A stretch of DNA of 5,330 nucleotides, taken from contig JAWXCJ010000052.1 of the NCBI GenBank assembly GCA_034408875.1, positions 1-5,330 on the forward strand, given 5' to 3'. How positions within the stretch are numbered: the first letter of the stretch is position 1; each line of letters starts with the position of its first letter. A program made the translations under genes and the position numbers. This document shows, piece by piece, positions 1-5,330 of this stretch. Under the pieces are notes generated by a model. The model made no database searches and was not told the DNA's origin. It saw nothing but the letters and a program-made list of their open reading frames with translations. The DNA comes from JANNHK01 sp034408875. GTDB lineage: Bacteria > Actinomycetota > Acidimicrobiia > IMCC26256 > PALSA-610.

Positions 1-1639
1 ACTCAACCCGACGCCGGGGATGTCGACGCCGGTCCAGAACCCCATCGTCGCGAACACGGCGACCCCGCCGGTGTCGGCGTTGTCGCGCAGTGCGTCGACC
101 AGGGTGCGGCGCGGGGCTTCGCCCTGGCGCAGCACCTTGTATTCCTCGTGGGCGGCGCACCAGTCCGATGCGAGGCGCATGGCGTTCCACGACGTGAACA
201 GGGCGAGCGTCCGGCCCCCCGCCGCGACGATCAGTTCGTGGAGCTCGGTCGCCATCGCGACCGGGTACGTCTTGTCGCGCGGGTCGGGGAGCTGCTTCGG
301 AACGTACAGCAAGCCTTGTTCCTTGAAGTCGAACGGACTCGCGACCCGCACGCCGTCCCAATCGCCGGTGAACCCGAGGCGGTGCGCGGTCACGTCGAAC
401 TCGCCGCCGACCGTGAGCGTCGCCGATGTCGCCACCACCGTCGCGTGCGGGTGCAGCCGCTCCGCCAACAGCTCGCCGACGTCGACGGGCATCACCATGA
501 GCCGGCCGGTGCCGTTGAATACCTCGCACCACGCGACGTGGGTCTCGTATACCGCCGGGTCCAACGCCATGCCGACTTCGTGGGCGAGCGTCTGCGCGGC
601 CTTGTCGGCGCGTACCCGGCGCGACGACGCGGGTGTGCCCTTCTCGGGTGTCGCGTCCTTGATGTCTTTGCCGAGCGCGGTCACGGCGACGCGGACCTGT
701 TCGAGGAGGCGGCCGGGCTCACCGGTACACGCGACGATGCGGGTGTCGTCGCCGCGCGACAACTTGCTCCACATGACGTCGAGCTGGGAGCCGAGGTCGC
801 GTAGCTTCTCGACGTGCTCGGCTTTCGCGAACGGCGCCGCCAGCCCGACGAGGTTGCGCAGGCGACCCGCCGAGATGTCGAACCCGAACTGGTCGGCAAA
901 TACGTCTTCGCTCAGGTGTGCCTCGTCGACGATCACGACGTCGTGCTCGGGCAGCACCGTGCGGAACGCGGCGAGGTGCGCGCCGTACAGCGCGGTGTTC
1001 ACGACGACGATGTCGGCCTCCTGGGCCCGGGCCCGCGCCATCTCGGTGAAGCACCGGTCGCCCGCGGGGCACGCGACCGCGCCCGGACAGTCGATCGAAC
1101 GGGTCGACACCTGCCCCCACAGGTCGTCGCCCACGTCTTCGTCGAGTTCGGCCCGGTCGCCGGTATTGGATCCGGCCGCCCACGTTCGCAACTTCGTCAG
1201 CGCGTCGCCGCGCTTCAGTTCGGTCGCGGTGCGCGTCTCGAACATCGTGTCCGCACCCTCGGGCGCGCCCAGCTCGTCGAGCTTCGCCGCGCACGCGTAG
1301 TTGGCCCGGCCCTTCAGCAGCGCGAACGAGAAATCGATGCCGTGCTCGGTGAGCGCCTTGCGGATGAACGGCAGGTCCTCCTCGCACAGCTGTTCCTGGA
1401 GCGCCTTGGTCGCGGTCGTGATCACCACCCGGGCGTCGGCGCTCGACTGCGAGTGCAACACCGCGGGGAACCGCGTACGCGATCGACTTGCCCGTACCGG
1501 TCGGTGCCTCGACCAATAGGTGCCGACCCGACGCCAGCGCCCCGGCGACGGCCTCACACATCTCCGCCTGCCCGGCTCGCGGCTCGGCGCCGGCTTTGGC
1601 CCGAAGGACCAATTCCAGGGTGTCCAGAGGAGGGTTCAC
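1..1639 (-). CDS. dinG: DinG/XPD-family ATP-dependent DNA helicase with Fe-S cluster; 3' end outside window; one frameshift
   Basis: Superfamily 2 helicase of the DinG/XPD type, which unwinds DNA 5' to 3' and in DinG resolves R-loops and unusual structures. Read on the minus strand from GTG at 1637-1639. The N-terminus has a Q-like PRAGQ motif and Walker A (APTGTGKS, about 1478-1501). In the downstream frame lie the first Fe-S cysteine (NYAC, codon 1291-1293), three more in DCPGAVACPAGDRC (codons 1087-1089, 1069-1071, 1054-1056), the Walker B box DEAH (916-927), SATL (415-426) and a motif V-like GFWTGVDIPG (about 13-42). The 68, 6 and 5 residue cysteine spacing suits a DinG-type 4Fe-4S cluster. 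The window holds about 546 codons; the family is about 640-700 aa, so the last ~100 residues, including motif VI, are missing. Walker A and everything downstream lie in different frames (see 1465-1468); the downstream frame has no stop to the window edge. No Shine-Dalgarno is visible at the GTG, so the start is approximate. It is divergent from the acyl-CoA ligase gene. Confidence 0.9.
1465..1468 (-). other. Single-base frameshift in the helicase gene (GGGG on plus, CCCC on coding strand)
   Basis: The coding strand reads GCG GTT CCC CGC GGT in the frame carrying Walker A. Removing one C gives GCG GTT CCC GCG GTG TTG CAC, which continues as VPAVLHS, the expected helicase sequence, and stays open to the left edge. 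Without the correction the first frame reads on as arginine- and glycine-rich nonsense and stops near 719, giving about 306 residues with only the first ~58 helicase-like. All other motifs are intact, so a homopolymer sequencing or assembly error or a very recent mutation is more likely than an old pseudogene. CCC-C is also a known kind of +1 slippage site, but nothing else here supports programmed shifting. Confidence 0.85.
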
Positions 1640-1693
1640 GCGTTTAGTGTCGCGTGGTGTGAGCCGTTCGCCAGGCCGGAGCGAAGAAGAATC
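1640..1693. promoter_or_regulatory. Divergent intergenic region between helicase and acyl-CoA ligase
   Basis: This 54-bp spacer separates two divergent genes and must hold or overlap both promoters. On the plus strand TAGTGT (1645-1650) fits an actinobacterial TAnnnT -10 element and would give a leader of roughly 35-40 nt for the ligase; no good -35 is seen. On the minus strand GACACT (1646-1651) ends six bases before the helicase GTG, which would suit a leaderless transcript, but it matches TATAAT at only three positions. Both assignments are weak and no operator palindrome is evident. Confidence 0.3.
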
Positions 1694-3346
1694 ATGACGA
1701 CGTTCAGCACCATGCAGGACTTCCCGCTGACGATCACGGCCATTCTGCGCCACGGTCGCACCGTCAACGGCGCCAGTGAATGCGTGACCTGGATGGGCGA
1801 CGGCGCCCGCCGGGCCACCTTCGCCGAGGTGGGCGACAACGCCGACCGCCTGGCCGCCGCGCTGGCCAAGCTCGGGGTGCAGCCCGGCGACCGGGTCGGC
1901 ACGTTCATGTGGAACGACCAGGAGCACCTCGAGGCGTACTTCGCCATTCCGGGCATGGGCGCGGTGCTGCACACGCTCAACATCCGGTTGTTCCCCGAGC
2001 AGCTCGCGTACGTGATCAACCACGCGCAGGACAAGGTGATCATCGTCGACGACTCGATCGTGCCGCTGCTGGCACGCGTCGCGGCCGAACTGTCGACCGT
2101 CGAAGCGTTCATCGTCGTCGGCGACGGCGACGCGTCGGTGCTTGCTTCCGCTCTGAAGGGCCGCTCGGGCCCAGGCGGAACCGTGCTCCGCTACTCGGAC
2201 CTGCTCGCGGCGGAGAAGCCCGGCTACGCGTATCCCGAGATCGACGAACGCCAAGCCGCGGCGATGTGTTACACGTCGGGCACGACCGGCAACCCGAAGG
2301 GTGTCGCGTACTCGCACCGGTCGTCGTACCTGCACTCGCTCGCCGCGCACGCCGCGTTGCGCCTCACCGAACGCGACCGCGTGCTCGCGATCGTGCCGAT
2401 GTTCCACGCCAACGCGTGGGGCCTTCCGTACACCGCGTTCATGTGCGGCTCGGCGCTCGTGAACCCGGGCCGGTTCCTCCAGGGCGAACCGATCACCCAG
2501 ATCGTGAAGGCCGAGCAGGTCACGTTCTCGGGTGCGGTGCCCACGGTGTGGGCCGACGTGTTGCGGTTCGGCGAGACCAACGAGATCGACCTGTCGACGT
2601 TGAAGACCATCGTCTGCGGCGGCTCGGCCGTCCCGCGCTCGCTCATGGAAGCGTTCCAGGACCGCTACGACGTGTGCGTCCTGCAGGGGTGGGGGATGAC
2701 CGAAACCTCGCCGCTCGCGGCCGTCGGCCACCCACCGGCCGACGTCGAGACGGGTTCCGTCGAAGAGATGGACTGGCGCGCGATGACGGGGCGCATCATC
2801 TCCGGTGTCGAGATGCGCATCGTCGACGACGAAGGAACTCCGCTGCTGTGGGACGGCGAAGCGGTCGGCGAGATCGAAGTGCGCGGCCCGTGGATCACCG
2901 CCTCGTATTACGCCCTCGACTCGCCCGAGAAGTTCGACGACGGCTGGCTGCGTACCGGCGACGTCGGCTCGGTCACTGCCCGCGGCTACATCCAGATCAC
3001 CGACCGGGCCAAGGACGTCATCAAATCGGGCGGTGAGTGGATCAGCTCCGTCGAACTCGAGAATCACCTCATGGCGCATCCCGACGTGATCGAGGCGAGC
3101 GTCATCGGCGTGCCCGACCCCCGGTGGGACGAGCGCCCGCTCGCGTGCGTGGTGCGCAAGGAAGGGTCGAGCACGGGCCCGGCCGAGTTCGCCGCGTTCC
3201 TCGGTGAGCGGGTCGCGAAGTGGCAAGTGCCCGAACGGTGGAGCTTCATCGACGAAGTGCCGAAGACAAGCGTGGGCAAGTTCGACAAGAAGGTGCTGCG
3301 CGCGTCGCACGAGAAGGGCGATTTGGTCATCGTGCGGACGCAGTGA
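1694..3346 (+). CDS. Acyl-CoA ligase (medium/long-chain fatty acid-CoA ligase, ANL superfamily)
   Basis: Predicted cytoplasmic acyl-CoA synthetase that activates a carboxylic acid with ATP to an acyl-adenylate and transfers it to CoA, feeding beta-oxidation or lipid synthesis. The 550-aa length is normal. The large AMP-binding domain carries the P-loop-like TSGTTGNPKGV (194-204), VPMFHANAWG (234-243) and the adenine-site GWGMTETSP (332-340). The hinge region has TGD (421-423) and TDRAKD with Arg438; the small C-terminal domain has SGGEWISSVELE (445-456) and the catalytic lysine in TSVGKF (Lys529). All key residues are present, so it should be active. The SGGEWISS form is typical of FadD- and AlkK-like medium/long-chain ligases, but chain length cannot be read from sequence. 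ATG 1694 is preferred because purine-rich GGAGCGAAGAAGA lies just upstream; ATG 1712 (Met7) is possible, since relatives often begin near that point, but lacks a ribosome site. The Nudix gene follows after 34 bp, suggesting an operon. Confidence 0.93.
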   Translation: MTTFSTMQDFPLTITAILRHGRTVNGASECVTWMGDGARRATFAEVGDNADRLAAALAKLGVQPGDRVGTFMWNDQEHLEAYFAIPGMGAVLHTLNIRLFPEQLAYVINHAQDKVIIVDDSIVPLLARVAAELSTVEAFIVVGDGDASVLASALKGRSGPGGTVLRYSDLLAAEKPGYAYPEIDERQAAAMCYTSGTTGNPKGVAYSHRSSYLHSLAAHAALRLTERDRVLAIVPMFHANAWGLPYTAFMCGSALVNPGRFLQGEPITQIVKAEQVTFSGAVPTVWADVLRFGETNEIDLSTLKTIVCGGSAVPRSLMEAFQDRYDVCVLQGWGMTETSPLAAVGHPPADVETGSVEEMDWRAMTGRIISGVEMRIVDDEGTPLLWDGEAVGEIEVRGPWITASYYALDSPEKFDDGWLRTGDVGSVTARGYIQITDRAKDVIKSGGEWISSVELENHLMAHPDVIEASVIGVPDPRWDERPLACVVRKEGSSTGPAEFAAFLGERVAKWQVPERWSFIDEVPKTSVGKFDKKVLRASHEKGDLVIVRTQ

Positions 3347-3364
3347 AGCCACGGACGGCGCAAC

Positions 3365-3371
3365 GAGGGAG
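3365..3371 (+). promoter_or_regulatory. Ribosome binding site deciding a TTG start
   Basis: GAGGGAG lies 9 nt before TTG 3381 and is the only strong Shine-Dalgarno match in the 34-bp gap. No ATG or GTG in the Nudix frame lies at suitable spacing, so this site supports TTG as the start. Confidence 0.7.
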
Positions 3372-3380
3372 CCATAGTCG

Positions 3381-4097
3381 TTGAGCAAGTGGATTGAAGA
3401 ACGCAAAGGCGCGGGCGGACACCCGAGCGGGGCCGATGCGGCTCCCGCCGCGACGGTTGTGTTGTTGCGCGACGGAGAGACCGGTCTCGAAGTGCTACTC
3501 GGGAAGCGGTCGTCGAAGCTCGCGTTCCACGGCGGTGCGTGGGTGTTCCCCGGCGGCCGCATCGACCCCGAGGACTACGCCGACGACGCGGACGACGTCG
3601 TGGCCGCGGCCCGGCGCGCGGCCGTGCGTGAGGCGAAGGAGGAGGCGGGCGTCGACGTCGAGGTCGACGTGCTCGTGCACCTGTCCAACTGGACGACACC
3701 CGAAATCTCGCCCAAGCGGTTCGCGACGTGGTTCTTCGTCGGCCCCGTCGCGGGCGGTAACGAGATTGCCGACGGCGCCGAGACCGACAAGATCCAATGG
3801 TTCGGCCCGCAGGAGGCGCTCGACGCGCGCGCCGTTGGCGAGATCGAACTCGCGCCGCCGCAGTACGTGACGCTGCTCGAACTCGTGCAGTACGGCTCCG
3901 TCGCGGAGGCGATGATCGCGATCGGCAACGACGACCCGGTCGACTACACGCCGCGCTTCCAGTTCCTCGAAGACGGTGGCGCGGTCTGCGTGTACGCCGA
4001 AGACGTCGCGTACTTCGATCTCGGCCAGATGGACAAACCCGGCCCCCGGCATCGCCTGATCTTGCAGAACTCGGGCTGGGAGTACGTGCGCGAGTGA
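3381..4097 (+). CDS. Nudix hydrolase, possibly a CoA/acyl-CoA diphosphatase (NUDT19/NUDT8-like)
   Basis: A 238-aa Nudix-fold protein expected to hydrolyse a nucleoside diphosphate linked to another moiety, using Mg2+ or Mn2+. The fold starts at about residue 24 (ATVVLLRDG). The Nudix box is split: GG at 58-59 and REAKEEAGV at 83-91, which holds the metal-binding glutamates. The Gly59-Arg83 distance is 24 against 14 in the canonical box, so about ten residues (an Asp-rich DPEDYADDADD stretch) are inserted, as in NUDT19-type proteins. Before the box, residues 39-59 (LL, Arg43, Ser44, Gly52, FPGG 56-59) match the spacing of the CoA-diphosphatase signature LLTxR[SA]x3Rx3Gx3FPGG, with Gly for Thr and Ala for Arg. 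Acidic and aromatic residues dominate the C-terminal half. It follows the acyl-CoA ligase by 34 bp, which fits a CoA or acyl-CoA substrate. Family membership is clear; substrate is inference. The start is TTG. It converges with the peroxiredoxin gene across a hairpin. Confidence 0.9.
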   Translation: MSKWIEERKGAGGHPSGADAAPAATVVLLRDGETGLEVLLGKRSSKLAFHGGAWVFPGGRIDPEDYADDADDVVAAARRAAVREAKEEAGVDVEVDVLVHLSNWTTPEISPKRFATWFFVGPVAGGNEIADGAETDKIQWFGPQEALDARAVGEIELAPPQYVTLLELVQYGSVAEAMIAIGNDDPVDYTPRFQFLEDGGAVCVYAEDVAYFDLGQMDKPGPRHRLILQNSGWEYVRE

Positions 4098-4105
4098 GCC
4101 GTCGG

Positions 4106-4148
4106 GTTTGCAGCCAAGTGGTTGCTGAGCAACCACTTGGCTGCAAAC
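4106..4148. terminator. Perfect inverted repeat, probable bidirectional terminator
   Basis: Two 21-nt arms (4106-4126 and 4128-4148) are exact reverse complements around a single G at 4127. In practice this would fold as a 20-bp stem with a 3-nt TGA loop. It fills most of the 57-bp gap between the stop codons of two converging genes (Nudix ending at 4097, peroxiredoxin ending at 4155). Neither flank has a T run, so it is not a classical U-tailed terminator, but T-poor strong hairpins are common in actinobacteria. The symmetrical stem would serve both strands equally. Confidence 0.75.
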
Positions 4149-4154
4149 ACCGGA

Positions 4155-4817
4155 CTACTTGTTGGGCTGGGGCGTGACCCGGAGGTAGGGCTTGATCGCC
4201 TTCCAACCCTTCGGGAAGTTCGCGTCGGCGTCCTCGTTGCTGACGGCCGCGGTGATGACGACGTCTTCGCCGTCCTTCCAGTTGACGGGCGTTGCAACTT
4301 TGTACTTCGCGGTCAGCTGGAGCGAGTCGACGACGCGCAGCACTTCGTCGAAGTTGCGGCCCGTCGTCATCGGGTACACGAGGATGAGCTTGATCTTCTT
4401 GTCGGGGCCGATGACGAACACGTTGCGCACCGTCTGGTTGTCGGCCGGTGTGCGCTGCGTCGGGTCACCCGACGTGCTCGCGGGCAGCATCCCGTACGCC
4501 TTCGAGATCTCGAAGTCGGCGTCGCTGATGAGCGGGTAGTTGACCGCGGTGCCCTGCGTCTCTTCGATGTCGCTGAGCCAACCCGCGTGCTTGTCGAGCG
4601 GGTCGACCGAGAGACCGAGGATCTTCACGCCGCGCTTGTCGAACTCGGGCTTGATCTTGGCCATGTAGCCGAGTTCGGTCGTGCAGACCGGCGTGTAGTC
4701 CTTCGGATGCGAGAACAAGATGCCCCAGCTGTCGCCGAGGTAGTCGTGCAGTTTGATCGGGCCTTCGGTTGATTCCGCCGTGAAGTTCGGGGCTTCGTCG
4801 CCCAAGCTCAACGCCAT
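4155..4817 (-). CDS. 1-Cys peroxiredoxin (Prx6 type)
   Basis: A thiol peroxidase of 220 aa that reduces hydrogen peroxide and organic or lipid hydroperoxides in the cytoplasm. The thioredoxin-like fold begins with LGDEAPNF (5-12). The peroxidatic site is DYTPVCTTE with Thr42 and Cys45; the active-site arginine is probably Arg131 (TVRNVFVIGP). Cys45 is the only cysteine, so there is no resolving Cys and the enzyme must rely on an external thiol. The length and the long C-terminal domain (about 170-220, with TPVNWKDGEDVVI and the YLRVTPQPNK end) are typical of Prx6 rather than of AhpC or Bcp. ATG 4815-4817 is set by a strong GGAGGG 7 nt upstream. The gene is divergent from an MFS transporter and convergent with the Nudix gene, so it is probably monocistronic. 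No OxyR-type operator was recognised. Confidence 0.95.
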   Translation of the reverse strand: MALSLGDEAPNFTAESTEGPIKLHDYLGDSWGILFSHPKDYTPVCTTELGYMAKIKPEFDKRGVKILGLSVDPLDKHAGWLSDIEETQGTAVNYPLISDADFEISKAYGMLPASTSGDPTQRTPADNQTVRNVFVIGPDKKIKLILVYPMTTGRNFDEVLRVVDSLQLTAKYKVATPVNWKDGEDVVITAAVSNEDADANFPKGWKAIKPYLRVTPQPNK

Positions 4818-4824
4818 GCGCGTT

Positions 4825-4830
4825 CCCTCC
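4825..4830 (-). promoter_or_regulatory. Strong ribosome binding site of the peroxiredoxin gene
   Basis: GGAGGG on the minus strand lies 7 nt before the ATG at 4817. It is the best Shine-Dalgarno match in the window and suggests high expression, as is usual for peroxiredoxins. Confidence 0.85.
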
Positions 4831-4861
4831 GTCTCGATGTGCCTGTTGTGCAGCGGGGGCA

Positions 4862-4890
4862 AGGCTATGGGGCCCACGTATATTCCCCAA
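4862..4890 (-). promoter_or_regulatory. Candidate peroxiredoxin promoter
   Basis: On the minus strand TTGGGG (4885-4890) and TAGCCT (4862-4867) are separated by 17 bp. TAGCCT fits TAnnnT, and TTGGGG shares only the TTG of the -35 consensus. This would give a leader of about 38 nt that includes the GGAGGG site. It is a plausible but weak match in a short spacer where a promoter must exist. Confidence 0.3.
4879..4884 (+). promoter_or_regulatory. -10 element for a leaderless MFS transcript
   Basis: TATATT matches the TATAAT consensus at five of six positions in otherwise GC-rich DNA. It ends six bases before ATG 4891, the usual -10 to transcription start distance, so RNA would begin at the A of the start codon. 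No ribosome binding site precedes that ATG, which agrees with leaderless translation. No convincing -35 hexamer lies at normal spacing. Confidence 0.5.
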
Positions 4891-5330
4891 ATGTCGTCTG
4901 CGGGTTCCGAGCGCCGTGGGTGGGCCGGCTCGGTGCGGCGACTGGCCGTCGACATCACGCCGCTGCGCAAGTCGCGCGACTTCCGGCTGCTCTGGTTCGG
5001 CGAGTTGGTCAGCCAGACCGGCCACCAGATCACGACAGTCGCGTTGTTCATCCAGATCGACCGCATCACCGGGTCGGCGGCCGCGGTCGGCGCGGTCGGC
5101 CTCGTGCAACTCGTCCCGATGATCGTGACGTCGTTCGCGATCGGCCCGGTCATCGACTCCCGCGATCGTCGGCGTGTGCTGCTCATGGCCCAGGTCGGGT
5201 TGACGTTCGCGTCGACGGTCTTGCTACTCGGCGCACTGTCAGGCAACCCGCCACTCGCGCTGCTGTACCTCGCGGCCGCGGTCAACGCCGGGCTCACGTC
5301 GATCGTGATGCCGACGCGTTCGGCGATGAC
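4891..5330 (+). CDS. MFS transporter, N-terminal part (EntS-like MFS_3 group); runs off the right edge
   Basis: The first 146 codons of a predicted inner-membrane major facilitator transporter, likely a proton-driven exporter; the substrate is unknown. A basic cytoplasmic leader (1-30) is followed by RDFRLLWFGELVSQTG (29-44), a pattern typical of the entry to TM1 in EntS/MFS_3-like exporters. TM1 covers about 32-55, TM2 about 64-86, TM3 about 97-116 and TM4 about 121-139. Motif A lies between TM2 and TM3 as GPVIDSRDRRR (85-95), with Asp89 and the basic run. Roughly eight more helices should follow outside the window. ATG 4891 is preferred because of the TATATT element six bases upstream. An in-frame ATG at 4867 would add eight residues and has only a weak GGGGG 7 nt before it. 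The gene is divergent from the peroxiredoxin with a 73-bp spacer. Confidence 0.85.
   Translation, partial: MSSAGSERRGWAGSVRRLAVDITPLRKSRDFRLLWFGELVSQTGHQITTVALFIQIDRITGSAAAVGAVGLVQLVPMIVTSFAIGPVIDSRDRRRVLLMAQVGLTFASTVLLLGALSGNPPLALLYLAAAVNAGLTSIVMPTRSAM

Noticed and set aside
20..1300. Long plus-strand open frame opposite the helicase
   Set aside because: Its Ser-, Arg- and Thr-rich translation has no domain, and the minus strand carries a full series of helicase motifs across the same span.
1465..1468. Programmed +1 frameshift producing two helicase products
   Set aside because: No stop codon, Shine-Dalgarno-like stimulator or pseudoknot was seen at the site, and the unshifted product would carry a long nonsense tail. 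An error or recent mutation is simpler.
719..3562. A very long open frame on the minus strand opposite the acyl-CoA ligase and part of the Nudix gene
   Set aside because: Only the short piece at about 1465-1639 encodes helicase. The rest is Arg-, Asp-, His- and Val-rich shadow sequence with no recognisable domain, a result of GC-rich codon bias in the real genes on the other strand.
4106..4148. Attachment site or transposon terminal repeat
   Set aside because: The arms are contiguous around one base with no cargo between them, no transposase or integrase is nearby, and the position between converging stop codons fits a terminator.
4122..4772. Plus-strand open frame across the peroxiredoxin
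   Set aside because: It is antisense to an unambiguous 1-Cys peroxiredoxin and its start lies inside the terminator hairpin.
1..5330. A novel defence, phage or mobile system
   Set aside because: All coding sequence is accounted for by common chromosomal families. No integrase, toxin-antitoxin pair, CRISPR repeat, reverse transcriptase or compositional shift was seen. The DinG-like gene has no type IV CRISPR neighbours.

Overview
The window comes from a GC-rich bacterium (roughly two thirds G+C by eye, with codons strongly biased to G or C in the third position). It has non-ATG starts, TAnnnT-type -10 elements and at least one gene that looks leaderless. This, together with the gene types, suggests an actinobacterium, perhaps an environmental one such as Acidimicrobiia. 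That placement is an inference from style, not from a marker gene.

Layout, left to right: (1) A DinG/XPD-type iron-sulfur DNA helicase on the minus strand, starting near 1639 and running off the left edge. Its frame is broken by one extra base in a G4 run (1465-1468), just downstream of the Walker A motif. (2) A 54-bp divergent spacer. (3) A plus-strand acyl-CoA ligase of the ANL superfamily (1694-3346). (4) 34 bp downstream, and probably in the same transcript, a Nudix hydrolase (3381-4097) with a TTG start and resemblance to CoA/acyl-CoA diphosphatases. (5) A perfect 21-bp inverted repeat (4106-4148), probably a bidirectional terminator between converging genes. (6) A minus-strand 1-Cys (Prx6-type) peroxiredoxin (4155-4817). 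(7) A 73-bp divergent spacer with a strong candidate leaderless promoter. (8) The N-terminal 146 codons of a plus-strand MFS transporter (4891 to the right edge).

The genes look like ordinary chromosomal housekeeping and metabolism: fatty acid activation, a possible CoA-metabolite hydrolase, peroxide detoxification, DNA repair and an efflux-type transporter. I see no mobile element, CRISPR array, RNA gene, phage gene or defence cassette, and no convincing undescribed system. The points most worth checking are the helicase frameshift, the pairing of an acyl-CoA ligase with a CoA-type Nudix protein carrying an expanded Nudix box, the near-perfect hairpin lacking a T tract, and the leaderless MFS promoter. 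No intergenic stretch exceeds 300 bases.
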